Assembly: GCA_017458805.1 (NCBI GenBank)
Contig: JAFTAC010000601.1
Location: 1 to 7,316 of the forward strand
Origin: Victivallales bacterium
GTDB lineage: Bacteria > Verrucomicrobiota > Lentisphaeria > Oligosphaerales > Oligosphaeraceae
Reading direction: 5' to 3'
DNA: 7,316 bases
In this document: piece after piece, positions 1 to 6,018 of the stretch
Numbering within the stretch: position 1 is the first letter of the stretch
How the letters are laid out: each line of letters starts with the position of its first letter
Program-made: the position numbers and the translations under genes
The notes under the pieces: generated by a model
The model's database searches: none
Told to the model about the DNA's origin: nothing
Seen by the model: only the letters and a program-made list of their open reading frames with translations

Positions 1-618
1 GGTCTCAGTCTCGGCGAATATGCCGCTGCATGCGTGGCGGGCGTCTTCGATTTCGAGACAGGTTTGAAGCTGGTGGCGGAGCGCGGGCGCCTGATGGACA
101 AGTGCTGTCAGGAGCATCCAGGCGGCATGGCGGCGGTCATTGGCGCAGAGGCTGCGGCGATTGAAGCGGCCTGCCAGGAGGCTGGCGTGGATGTCGCCAA
201 CTACAACTGTCCTGGCCAGATTGTCATCAGCGGTGAAAAGTCCAAGCTGGAGAAGGCCTCCGCTGCATTGGCTCCAGTGGCGAAGCGTGTCATCCCGCTG
301 ACGGTTGCGGGAGCCTATCATTCACGCCTCATGAACGCCGCAACCGAGGCGTTTGGCAAGGTTTTGGATGGCGTGGCGATTGCCGCGCCCAAGTGCGGCT
401 TTGTGCAGAATGTCACGGGTGGTTTTGTCAGTTCCCCAGATGAAATCCGCGCCAACTTGAAGGCGCAGGTCTCCTCCAGCGTCCGTTGGGAACAGTGCGC
501 ACGCGCCATGATGGGCGAATGCGACAGCATTTTGGAGTTTGGTCCAGGGAGTGTCCTGAGCGGCTTCGTCAAGCGCATCGACCGTTCATTCCCAGCAGAG
601 CCCGCCATTACGGAATAG
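1..618 (+). CDS. fabD: Malonyl CoA-acyl carrier protein transacylase, C-terminal part (5' end outside window)
   Basis: FabD moves the malonyl group from CoA to acyl carrier protein in the cytoplasm, supplying the extender unit for type II fatty-acid synthesis. The reading frame is open from base 1, so the gene starts before the window; roughly 90 residues are missing and 205 are present. The first codons give the nucleophile elbow GLSLGE, with the catalytic Ser encoded at 7-9. Exactly 25 residues later comes the conserved Arg of AERG (82-84), the same spacing as Ser92-Arg117 in the E. coli enzyme. The catalytic His lies in GAYHSRLM (319-321). NCPGQIVISG, a Gln followed by VRW, and the C-terminal GPGSVLSGFVKRI are also family hallmarks. 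The gene ends in TAG. Its neighbour on the right is convergent, so any fatty-acid operon partners lie to the left. The GTG at 34 is an internal codon, not the start. Confidence 0.95.
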   Translation, partial: GLSLGEYAAACVAGVFDFETGLKLVAERGRLMDKCCQEHPGGMAAVIGAEAAAIEAACQEAGVDVANYNCPGQIVISGEKSKLEKASAALAPVAKRVIPLTVAGAYHSRLMNAATEAFGKVLDGVAIAAPKCGFVQNVTGGFVSSPDEIRANLKAQVSSSVRWEQCARAMMGECDSILEFGPGSVLSGFVKRIDRSFPAEPAITE

Positions 619-623
619 GCGGG
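601..623 (+). other. Small GC hairpin over the fabD stop codon
   Basis: CCCGCC (601-606) pairs with GGCGGG (618-623) around an 11-nt loop; the last base of the fabD stop codon starts the right arm. No T-run follows, so it is at best a weak or Rho-assisted 3' end. The stem is only 6 bp and could be chance in GC-rich DNA. Confidence 0.25.
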
Positions 624-640
624 TAGCAAGGTGCAGGGGG

Positions 641-949
641 AGCCCGGCCGTCCACGGCCTGGTTTATCGCCGCACTAAAGCGCGGCGCACAGGACAGGCT
701 GCGCAAAAAGGTAGCCAGGCCGTTCACGGCCTGGTTTATCGCCGCGCTTGAGTGCGGCGCACAGGACAGGCTGCGCAAAAAGGTAGCCAGGCCGTAAACG
801 GCCTGGTTTATCGCCACGCTTGAGTGCGGCGCACAGGACAGGCTGCGCAAAAAGGTAGCCAGGCCGTCCACGACCTGGTTTATCGCCGCGCTTGAGCGCG
901 GCGCACAGGGCGCACAGGACAGGCTGAGCGCGGCGCACAGGACAGGCTG
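641..949. repeat. 72-bp tandem repeat array of hairpin-forming units between convergent genes
   Basis: Units start at 641, 713, 785 and 857, with an exact 72-bp period. The fourth is cut at about 909 and followed by short partial re-duplications (910-926 and 927-949). Units 2 and 3 differ at only three positions. Each unit contains hairpin H1, AGGCCGT-NN-ACGGCCT, extendable to about 11 bp with a G-T pair. Hairpin H2, GCCGCGCT-tg-AGCGCGGC, follows, and then an invariant stretch ending in GCGCAAAAAGGT. The H1 loop reads CC, TC, AA and CC in the four units while its stem is mostly kept (unit 1 has one C/T mismatch; unit 4 has ACGACCT on the right arm). H2 is perfect only in unit 4; unit 2 has a G-T pair and units 1 and 3 have mismatches. 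The array fills most of the gap between the fabD and lyase 3' ends and stops two bases before the lyase stop codon. It resembles REP/BIME-type intergenic palindromic repeats in layout; I do not recognise it as a named family. Confidence 0.92.
705..880 (-). terminator. Repeated hairpin-plus-U-run, possible terminators for the lyase transcript
   Basis: Read on the minus strand, as the lyase mRNA would be, each H1 hairpin is followed by ACC and then TTTTT. The three instances, in transcription order, are 880-849 (one stem mismatch), 808-777 (perfect apart from a G-T pair) and 736-705. The stem is GC-rich and the U-run starts three bases after it, so these could act as serial imperfect intrinsic terminators. 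On the plus strand the same hairpins are not followed by T-runs. Function is inferred from structure only. Confidence 0.4.
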
Positions 950-951
950 CG

Positions 952-3900
952 TTACTGCTTTACGGAAGCGACAGCGGGCAGCTGCCAGGCGATGCCTTCA
1001 CGTGCGGGGAAACCATAGCTATCTACTTTCACGTAAGCGCGGGTGCCGCCGTTGGCTTTCACGCTTTTCAGCACGGGGTAGGCATGGCTGACGCCTTTGT
1101 CATCCCACACGATAAGCGTATGACCAGTGCAGATGTCGGGCGTTTCACCCTTGAGCAGGTAGTAGGAATCATATTTTTCGTTGACGGCTGTTATCTCCTT
1201 GCCTTGGTATGATTTCTGGCTGCATTTCAGGGAGATTTTACCTGTGTTGAGCATCGTCCCATAGAACATTGTAGCATTTTCGCCCGCGATGGAGACCGCG
1301 ATTTGGGCGTCGGTTGCGTATGAGCCGTATTCGAGGCGCTTGCCTTCTTTGGCGAAGAGGATGACATCCTGCCCGTTGACCGTATCGACCAGCACGACCA
1401 TGCCATTGTCGTTTTCGACGACCTTGAGCCCTTTCACCGTTTGGGTCTGATTATGTGTCTGGAAGATGGTGACGAACTCGTCCAGCTGTGTTCCCGTTCT
1501 GCGGCGCATGAAATAGGGGAGGGTGGCTCCGCGGTCGGAGTTCCTCCAGTCACGCTGGCCCCATTCATCCGCGAAGAGGACGGTGTCGCGCTTATCGACG
1601 GGGGCCATGGCGGTGAATTTCAGAGTGTTGTTGATGGCCCAGGTTCCGCTCCAGAAATCGGCGGAGGGCTTGCCTATGAAGCGCGTGGCAGGCTTGATGT
1701 TGTGGTTGGCCAGTCCAAAGGTGATTTTGCCTTCGAATAGTTTCCATTCGGGGGTGACTTCAACTTCGTTCAGGAAGCCGTTGACGTGCCGTCTGGCACC
1801 AGGGTCGTTCTCATTGCCAAGGTCGTAGCAGACCGCCTTGATGCGGAGGCGGTTGTTGCCGCGCGCCCAGAAGCGGACGCAGTAGGAGGCGTTGCGCTTG
1901 CCGATGAAACCGTTTGGGGCGACAAAGCCATTGCCGCCACCGATGACAAAGGCGTGGTTGATGATGCCGCTCTTATCGTGCGTCAGTGCAGAGTATTTGA
2001 TGCCGCGCGTCTTCTTGCCTTCGCAGGGTTCCCAGGCGCAGGTTCCGTTTCCGCGATAGATGCCCCACTCCTTGCCATGGCGTGGTTCGCCCTTTGGGAT
2101 GTCCTTATCGAAAGGTTTTGCCATGTTCTCGCCGAGAGGCTTGTTCATCTCGTCGATTTCAAACACCTCGGGGTCGGAAATCTCGATGGTATCCAGCTTG
2201 TCAACGTGTAGGAGCACGATGAAGCGCTGCTTTTCGATGTTCTCGTTGTTGACCGTAAGCGGCTCCTTGAACTCAATGTCCTTGAGGCTGTAGTTGTTGT
2301 TGGGGCCATGGAAGACGTAGTCGCGCATGGAGCCGCCTTGTGCGCGGAAGAGGTCCAGCCAGTAGAATCCGCCATCGTTGTGCTCTATCTGGAGGAGAGT
2401 GCGCTCGTAGGCTTTGGCTTCAGGGTAGGCCTTGGAGGAGGCGCGCATCGCCTTGACGGCTCCCGCTGTCTCGAAGAGGTCGAAGCTGCCGCCGCGGTTG
2501 GTGGTCATCTGGTCTTTGTCGTCAATCACCACGAGGTTGTGGGCGAAGGTGCGGTATGTCTGGTGCTTGTCCTGATGGTCCCAAAGGTAGCCTAGGTCGC
2601 TGAGCAATTCGTTCTCCTGCCAGAGGACGAGGTCGAGGCTGTCTTTATGATGGTGGCCTCCCCAGTTGCTGGCATTTAGGACGGCGGTTGCACCCTTGCC
2701 CTGCGCACCCGTCCTGAAGTAGCCCTGAGAGAGGTAGGGGAAGACGATGTCGGGCAGGGTGAACTCGGGCACGCCGTCGAGGCTTGGTGTGTTGCCGTAG
2801 GTGAGGACGGTCCGCCTGTTGGAAATCTGGCCCTTGTTGGAGGCCTTCAGGAAGCTGAGGTTGAAGCGGTTGGGGAGGCAGAGCGCCAGCATGTCCGCAA
2901 ACGCTGTGGAGATGCGGCTTCCCTTGTAGGTGTCGGCGATGGGCGGGTAGGCCATGTCGCCCTGCAGGGTGAGGATCATGTTCTGCCAGCAGGTGCCGTA
3001 GTCCGTGTCTCGGCAGACGTTGAAGTGCTTGAGAGCAGGGGAGCCTTCAGGAGCTGCATAGCCTTCTGGGTCGCTGTAGTCACGGAAGAGATAGGAGAAG
3101 GACTGGATGCAGCCCATGGTCATCAGGCCATAGCTGGCGGATTCGGAGGTGGAGCCATCGGGAAGGAACCAGTTGTTGACGGTGCGCAGGAAGCCGTCCA
3201 GGCCGAAGCGCACCATGTCGGGCTGACCTACGGCCAGCCCGATGGCCGCCGCACCCGTGCGGTTGCCCACAGATTTGTTGTTGATGGACTTGTCATAGAC
3301 GAAGTGGTAGGATAGCTCGATGAGGACGTCCTTTTCGATGCGCCTGCACTCTTCCTCTGTATAGACGGGGGTGCCTTCCGCCTTTTTTGCGGTGCAGGTG
3401 AGGTCGTATGCGTTGGAGAGGCGGACGCCGATAGAGCCGTCCATGCCTGCGCTGCCCATGCGGTTTCCCTGCCAATAGCCCGAGTGGATGCGCCTGTCGG
3501 GTCTGTTGGGCGGCGCGGTGATTTCATCGGCGGGGAGGTTGAAGGGGTCTTTGGCGGCGATGTGCGGGTCGCAGTCTGCGAACTCGGAGTAGATGTTCAC
3601 GCCGAAGAGGTATTTGGGGAGGACGGTCGCATAGCGGAGCAGCAGCCGTTTGACGCCTTCCGCGTATTTTGCTTCACCTGAATAGAGGTAGGCGTCAGTC
3701 AGCATGTCCAGCCATGTCAGCGAGTATTGGAGTTTGCGGGTGCGTATCATGCCGAGGAGGGAAGGACGGGTGATGACGCCATAGACGGGGAAGGGCTCGC
3801 CCCCCACGAAGGTGATTTTCTGCCTGGGGTCCCACTTGCTTTGGAAGACGATGTCCTCGGGGAAGTCGGGATGCGGAAAGACGGTTTTGCATGTGTTGCA

Positions 3901-4287
3901 GTAAATGTGGTCGGGGTCTTTGGCGTTCCAGCCCCAGGTGCCGTTGGGGTGCCAGGGAAGGCCTTTTGCACGGCATGCGGGGCAGGGGTAGAAGAAGCCC
4001 ATCGGGGTGGTGATTTCAATGAACTGCTCCAGTTTGGCGTCGGTCAGGTCCGCCAGCACCTTTTCTGCTGCAAGTACTTTGGACTGCGCATATTGCGCCG
4101 CCCATGTTTCGGTTTTGATGAGGTTGCGCGTATGCTCCACATCCGCGCTCGTCACCAGGCACCTTGGATGCGGGGTGGCGTTGCGGAAACGCTCCCAAAC
4201 GTTTAAATCCAGCGGGTCGTTGTACTCAATTTGACCGAAAAGGGTTGTGGCGGCAATCATGAGAAGGGGGAGAAGATGATGGTTCAT
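952..4287 (-). CDS. Large secreted heparinase II/III-family polysaccharide lyase
   Basis: The 1111-residue protein is probably exported and cleaves uronic-acid-containing polysaccharide (glycosaminoglycan- or alginate-like) by beta-elimination. Residues 1-19 are a hydrophobic signal-like segment without basic residues, so export is likely but not certain. Residues 102-133 hold two Cys-Xaa-Xaa-Cys pairs (CPAC, CNTC) spaced like a zinc ribbon. Residues about 180-480 fit the helical toroid, with NNKSVGNR (336-343) and a Ser/Glu-rich stretch ending in Tyr386 as likely active-site elements. The family signature is at 545-591: HHHKDSLDL, then SDLGY, then FAHNLVVIDD. Residues about 775-895 look like a galactose-binding or CBM-like beta-sandwich (YCVRFWARG, then a TPEW motif); this is tentative. 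The protein is longer than the 600-900 residues I would expect. The ATG at 4287 is the only start between the upstream in-frame stop (4333-4335) and the signal segment, and it has no Shine-Dalgarno sequence. A TATATT hexamer (plus strand 4335-4340) is the only -10-like element seen, without a convincing -35. The exact substrate is unknown. Confidence 0.87.
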   Translation of the reverse strand: MNHHLLPLLMIAATTLFGQIEYNDPLDLNVWERFRNATPHPRCLVTSADVEHTRNLIKTETWAAQYAQSKVLAAEKVLADLTDAKLEQFIEITTPMGFFYPCPACRAKGLPWHPNGTWGWNAKDPDHIYCNTCKTVFPHPDFPEDIVFQSKWDPRQKITFVGGEPFPVYGVITRPSLLGMIRTRKLQYSLTWLDMLTDAYLYSGEAKYAEGVKRLLLRYATVLPKYLFGVNIYSEFADCDPHIAAKDPFNLPADEITAPPNRPDRRIHSGYWQGNRMGSAGMDGSIGVRLSNAYDLTCTAKKAEGTPVYTEEECRRIEKDVLIELSYHFVYDKSINNKSVGNRTGAAAIGLAVGQPDMVRFGLDGFLRTVNNWFLPDGSTSESASYGLMTMGCIQSFSYLFRDYSDPEGYAAPEGSPALKHFNVCRDTDYGTCWQNMILTLQGDMAYPPIADTYKGSRISTAFADMLALCLPNRFNLSFLKASNKGQISNRRTVLTYGNTPSLDGVPEFTLPDIVFPYLSQGYFRTGAQGKGATAVLNASNWGGHHHKDSLDLVLWQENELLSDLGYLWDHQDKHQTYRTFAHNLVVIDDKDQMTTNRGGSFDLFETAGAVKAMRASSKAYPEAKAYERTLLQIEHNDGGFYWLDLFRAQGGSMRDYVFHGPNNNYSLKDIEFKEPLTVNNENIEKQRFIVLLHVDKLDTIEISDPEVFEIDEMNKPLGENMAKPFDKDIPKGEPRHGKEWGIYRGNGTCAWEPCEGKKTRGIKYSALTHDKSGIINHAFVIGGGNGFVAPNGFIGKRNASYCVRFWARGNNRLRIKAVCYDLGNENDPGARRHVNGFLNEVEVTPEWKLFEGKITFGLANHNIKPATRFIGKPSADFWSGTWAINNTLKFTAMAPVDKRDTVLFADEWGQRDWRNSDRGATLPYFMRRRTGTQLDEFVTIFQTHNQTQTVKGLKVVENDNGMVVLVDTVNGQDVILFAKEGKRLEYGSYATDAQIAVSIAGENATMFYGTMLNTGKISLKCSQKSYQGKEITAVNEKYDSYYLLKGETPDICTGHTLIVWDDKGVSHAYPVLKSVKANGGTRAYVKVDSYGFPAREGIAWQLPAVASVKQ

Positions 4288-4362
4288 AGGTTTGGAAACG
4301 GGGTTGTGTTCGTTGGATTGTGGAGTTTGATGTTAATATACTTCATTACGTGTGAATGAAAA

Positions 4363-4435
4363 GCGATAAAAGCGATAAAAGCGATAAAAGTGATAAAAGC
4401 TATGGAAGGATATCGTTTTTATCGTTTTTATCGTT
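4363..4435. repeat. CGATAAAAG 9-bp direct repeats facing an inverted copy; potential 25-bp hairpin
   Basis: CGAT-AAAAG repeats at 9-bp spacing from 4364 (CGAT at 4364, 4373 and 4382, then TGAT at 4391). The opposite arm has ATCG-TTTTT at the same spacing (4412, 4421, 4430). Bases 4371-4395 can pair with 4411-4435 as a continuous 25-bp stem with four G-U pairs and a 15-nt loop (4396-4410) that contains an ATG and AAGGA. Because both arms have a 9-nt period, other pairings shifted by 9 nt are possible. The element lies between the divergent lyase and aminotransferase genes. It could be a multi-site operator, curved A-tract DNA, or an RNA hairpin in a leader. Confidence 0.85.
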
Positions 4436-4440
4436 GTTTC

Positions 4441-4459
4441 TACAACCTGTTGAGTTGTA
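4441..4459. promoter_or_regulatory. Possible operator: TACAAC-N7-GTTGTA dyad
   Basis: A perfect 6-bp inverted repeat with a 7-base centre (CTGTTGA) overlaps the left hexamer of the promoter proposed at 4455-4482. The size and position suit a dimeric regulator. One such dyad in AT-rich DNA may be chance. Confidence 0.25.
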
Positions 4460-4482
4460 AATATGGCTTCAAAAATTACATT
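4455..4482 (+). promoter_or_regulatory. Weak candidate promoter for the aminotransferase gene
   Basis: TTGTAA (4455-4460) and TACATT (4477-4482) are 16 bp apart and each matches the sigma-70 consensus at four of six positions. Bases 4440-4563 are clearly more AT-rich than the flanking coding DNA, as expected for a promoter region. An alternative -10, TATAAC (4533-4538), matches five of six but lacks a good -35 and would leave a very short leader. Confidence 0.3.
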
Positions 4483-4551
4483 ATAGAAGCGAATAAACTT
4501 CAATCGTCGATGAATCGGCTTTTACAGTTTTTTATAACAAGTCTTTCTAAC

Positions 4552-4555
4552 AAGG
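4552..4555 (+). promoter_or_regulatory. Weak ribosome binding site supporting the aminotransferase start
   Basis: AAGG lies 8 nt before the ATG at 4564. It is short, but the earlier in-frame starts (GTG 4390, ATG 4402, ATG 4510) have no better site. The protein-like sequence begins at 4564. Confidence 0.45.
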
Positions 4556-4563
4556 CACTATCT

Positions 4564-5874
4564 ATGAATCCACTAGCAGAATCCCTGAACGCGACCATCA
4601 GCGCGGAGGCTCCTCACATGTTTGAGATGCTTTCCGAGCTGGGCAAACGTTTTTATTTCCCAAGCAAGGGTATCTTGAGCCAGTCTGCCGAGGCAAAGAA
4701 AAAGGCGACCCGTTTCAATGCGACCATCGGCACTGCTCTGGAGGATGGAGTTGCAATGCATCTGGACTGCCTCATGGAACAGCTGCCTGGTATCTCCGCC
4801 GACAACGCCCTGCTTTATGCCTCCTCGCCAGGCAACCAGAAGCTGCGCGAGGCGTGGCAAGCGAAGGACTTGAAGGACAACCCAGATTTGGCGGGCAAGC
4901 CCTGCAGTCTGCCCGTCGTCACGGGCGGCCTTTCCCACGCTCTCTCCCTCATAGCCGACCTCATTGTTGACCCAGGCGATCTCTTCCTCTATCCAGACAA
5001 GAACTGGGGTAATTACCGCTTGAACTTCGTGGAGCGCAAGGGGGCAGAGCCCAAGCTCTTCCAGTTCTTCAAGGGAAACGGCTTCAACATCGAGGCATTC
5101 CGCCAGGCGCTTGACGAGTGCGCAGCGGCTGGGCGCAAGAAGGTCATCGTGCTTCTCAACTTCCCCAACAACCCGACAGGCTACTCGCCTACTGACGCCG
5201 AGAACAGTGCCATCGCCCAGGCACTGAAGGATACGGCGGACAAGGGCGTCAATCTGGCGGTCATTGTCGATGACGCCTACTACGGGCTTTTCTTCAAGCC
5301 AGAAGTGACTCGCCAATCGCTCTTTACCAAGCTGGCTGGACTGCATCCCCGCATCCTCGCATTCAAGGCGGATGCGGCCACCAAGGAGGTTTACGTCTGG
5401 GGGCTGCGCGTAGGCTTCGTCAGCTTCTCCATCGGCGGTGTGAAGGCAGATTCTCCTGTCTTCGAGGCTGTCAACGCCAAGATGGGCGGCATCATCCGCT
5501 CGGTGGTGAGCAACTGCTCCGCGCTCTCCCAGTTCCTGGTGCTCAATGCGTTGAAATCCCCAGACTTCTTCAAGCAACGGGCTGCAAAGGCTGAGGTCAT
5601 GCGTCAACGGGCGCTCAAAGTCGAGGAGGCGCTGCAGAATCCAGAGTATGCGCAGGCCTGGGAGGTCTATCCCTTTAACAGTGGATACTTCATGTGCCTG
5701 AAAATCAAGAAAATCAATGCATCCGACCTGCGCATCCATCTGTTGGACAAGTACGGCATCGGCACCATTGCCATCAACGACACAGACCTCCGCATCGCCT
5801 TCTCTTGTATTGAGGCCGAGGATGTCAACGAGCTCTTCCGCCTGATTTTCCAAGGCTGGAAAGACTTGGCGTAA
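4564..5874 (+). CDS. Class I/II PLP-dependent aminotransferase (fold type I), substrate unknown
   Basis: This 436-residue cytoplasmic enzyme should transfer an amino group between an amino acid and a 2-oxo acid using pyridoxal phosphate. The catalytic set follows the order of aspartate aminotransferase. There is a TGG phosphate-loop motif at 120-122 and Trp148, which probably stacks on the cofactor. NPTG occupies 203-206, with Asn203 the likely ring-oxygen ligand. Asp236 should contact the pyridine nitrogen and Tyr239 the 3'-oxygen. Lys274 is the likely Schiff-base lysine, in ATKEVYVWGLRVG, and Arg282 lies exactly eight residues later as in AspAT (258/266). Arg410 in LRIAFS is the expected alpha-carboxylate binder. 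The segment around Lys274 lacks the usual Ser-Xaa-Xaa-Lys serine, having Ala271. The frame stays open upstream to 4390, but that part encodes Phe-Tyr-Arg repeats from the 9-bp array and is unlikely to be translated. The gene is transcribed away from the lyase and has its own terminator, so it is probably monocistronic. Substrate cannot be read from sequence. Confidence 0.93.
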   Translation: MNPLAESLNATISAEAPHMFEMLSELGKRFYFPSKGILSQSAEAKKKATRFNATIGTALEDGVAMHLDCLMEQLPGISADNALLYASSPGNQKLREAWQAKDLKDNPDLAGKPCSLPVVTGGLSHALSLIADLIVDPGDLFLYPDKNWGNYRLNFVERKGAEPKLFQFFKGNGFNIEAFRQALDECAAAGRKKVIVLLNFPNNPTGYSPTDAENSAIAQALKDTADKGVNLAVIVDDAYYGLFFKPEVTRQSLFTKLAGLHPRILAFKADAATKEVYVWGLRVGFVSFSIGGVKADSPVFEAVNAKMGGIIRSVVSNCSALSQFLVLNALKSPDFFKQRAAKAEVMRQRALKVEEALQNPEYAQAWEVYPFNSGYFMCLKIKKINASDLRIHLLDKYGIGTIAINDTDLRIAFSCIEAEDVNELFRLIFQGWKDLA

Positions 5875-5905
5875 TTCACAGTACTTTGATAGCCAAATCA
5901 TCAAC

Positions 5906-5945
5906 AAAGGGCGCACCAATAATCCGTGCGCCCTTTTCGTTTTTT
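5906..5945 (+). terminator. Strong intrinsic terminator after the aminotransferase gene
   Basis: AAAGGGCGCAC (5906-5916) and GTGCGCCCTTT (5926-5936) form a perfect 11-bp stem with a 9-nt loop. It is followed by T, CG and six Ts (5940-5945). It starts 31 bp past the aminotransferase stop. There is no T-run on the opposite strand, so it works in one direction. Unless transcription reads through, the next gene needs its own promoter in a very short space. Confidence 0.9.
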
Positions 5946-5952
5946 AAACAAA

Positions 5953-5975
5953 GGAGGCAGTATGAAATTGCCTCT
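5953..5975 (+). promoter_or_regulatory. Leader hairpin that buries a consensus Shine-Dalgarno, with ATG in the loop
   Basis: AAAGGAGG (5950-5957) is the strongest ribosome binding site in the window. Bases 5953-5961 can pair with 5967-5975 as a 9-bp stem (seven Watson-Crick and two G-U pairs) around the loop ATGAA, which holds the start codon of an 8-codon minigene. Such a layout could control translation or reinitiation of the FHA-MoxR gene 57 nt downstream. Function is inferred. Confidence 0.45.
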
Positions 5976-5988
5976 AAGGGGGAATTGA
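5962..5988 (+). CDS. Possible 8-residue leader minigene MKLPLRGN
   Basis: ATG (5962) follows a consensus AAAGGAGG by only 4 nt, slightly closer than ideal, and the frame closes at TGA (5986-5988). It is in the same frame as the FHA-MoxR gene, whose ATG comes 30 nt after that stop. It could be a translational leader, or a remnant of a longer N-terminus cut by the TGA. No homology judgement is possible at this length. Confidence 0.3.
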   Translation: MKLPLRGN

Positions 5989-6018
5989 AAGGAACGACAA
6001 CGAACAACGGACAGAATC

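Noticed and set aside
608..938. Two overlapping minus-strand open frames made of 24-residue repeats
   Set aside because: The 72-bp period is a multiple of three, so any stop-free frame stays open across the array. The proteins are translations of the hairpin repeat and have no ribosome site or independent support.
641..949. CRISPR array
   Set aside because: The whole 72-bp unit is repeated with no unique spacers, and no cas gene is present.
3727..4206. 159-codon plus-strand frame inside the lyase gene
   Set aside because: It is a codon-bias shadow of the lyase, which has a continuous frame and family motifs on the other strand.
4390..4563. N-terminal extension of the aminotransferase from GTG 4390, ATG 4402 or ATG 4510
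   Set aside because: The extension encodes Phe-Tyr-Arg repeats from the 9-bp array and low-complexity AT-rich sequence. It lacks a ribosome site, while enzyme-like sequence begins at 4564.
4573..5919. 448-codon minus-strand open frame opposite the aminotransferase
   Set aside because: It is an antisense shadow of a GC-rich gene with clear catalytic motifs, and it begins inside the intrinsic terminator.
5986..6018. Selenocysteine insertion at the in-frame TGA
   Set aside because: I see no stable hairpin just after the TGA that could act as a bacterial SECIS element, and no reason for a selenocysteine in an FHA N-terminus.
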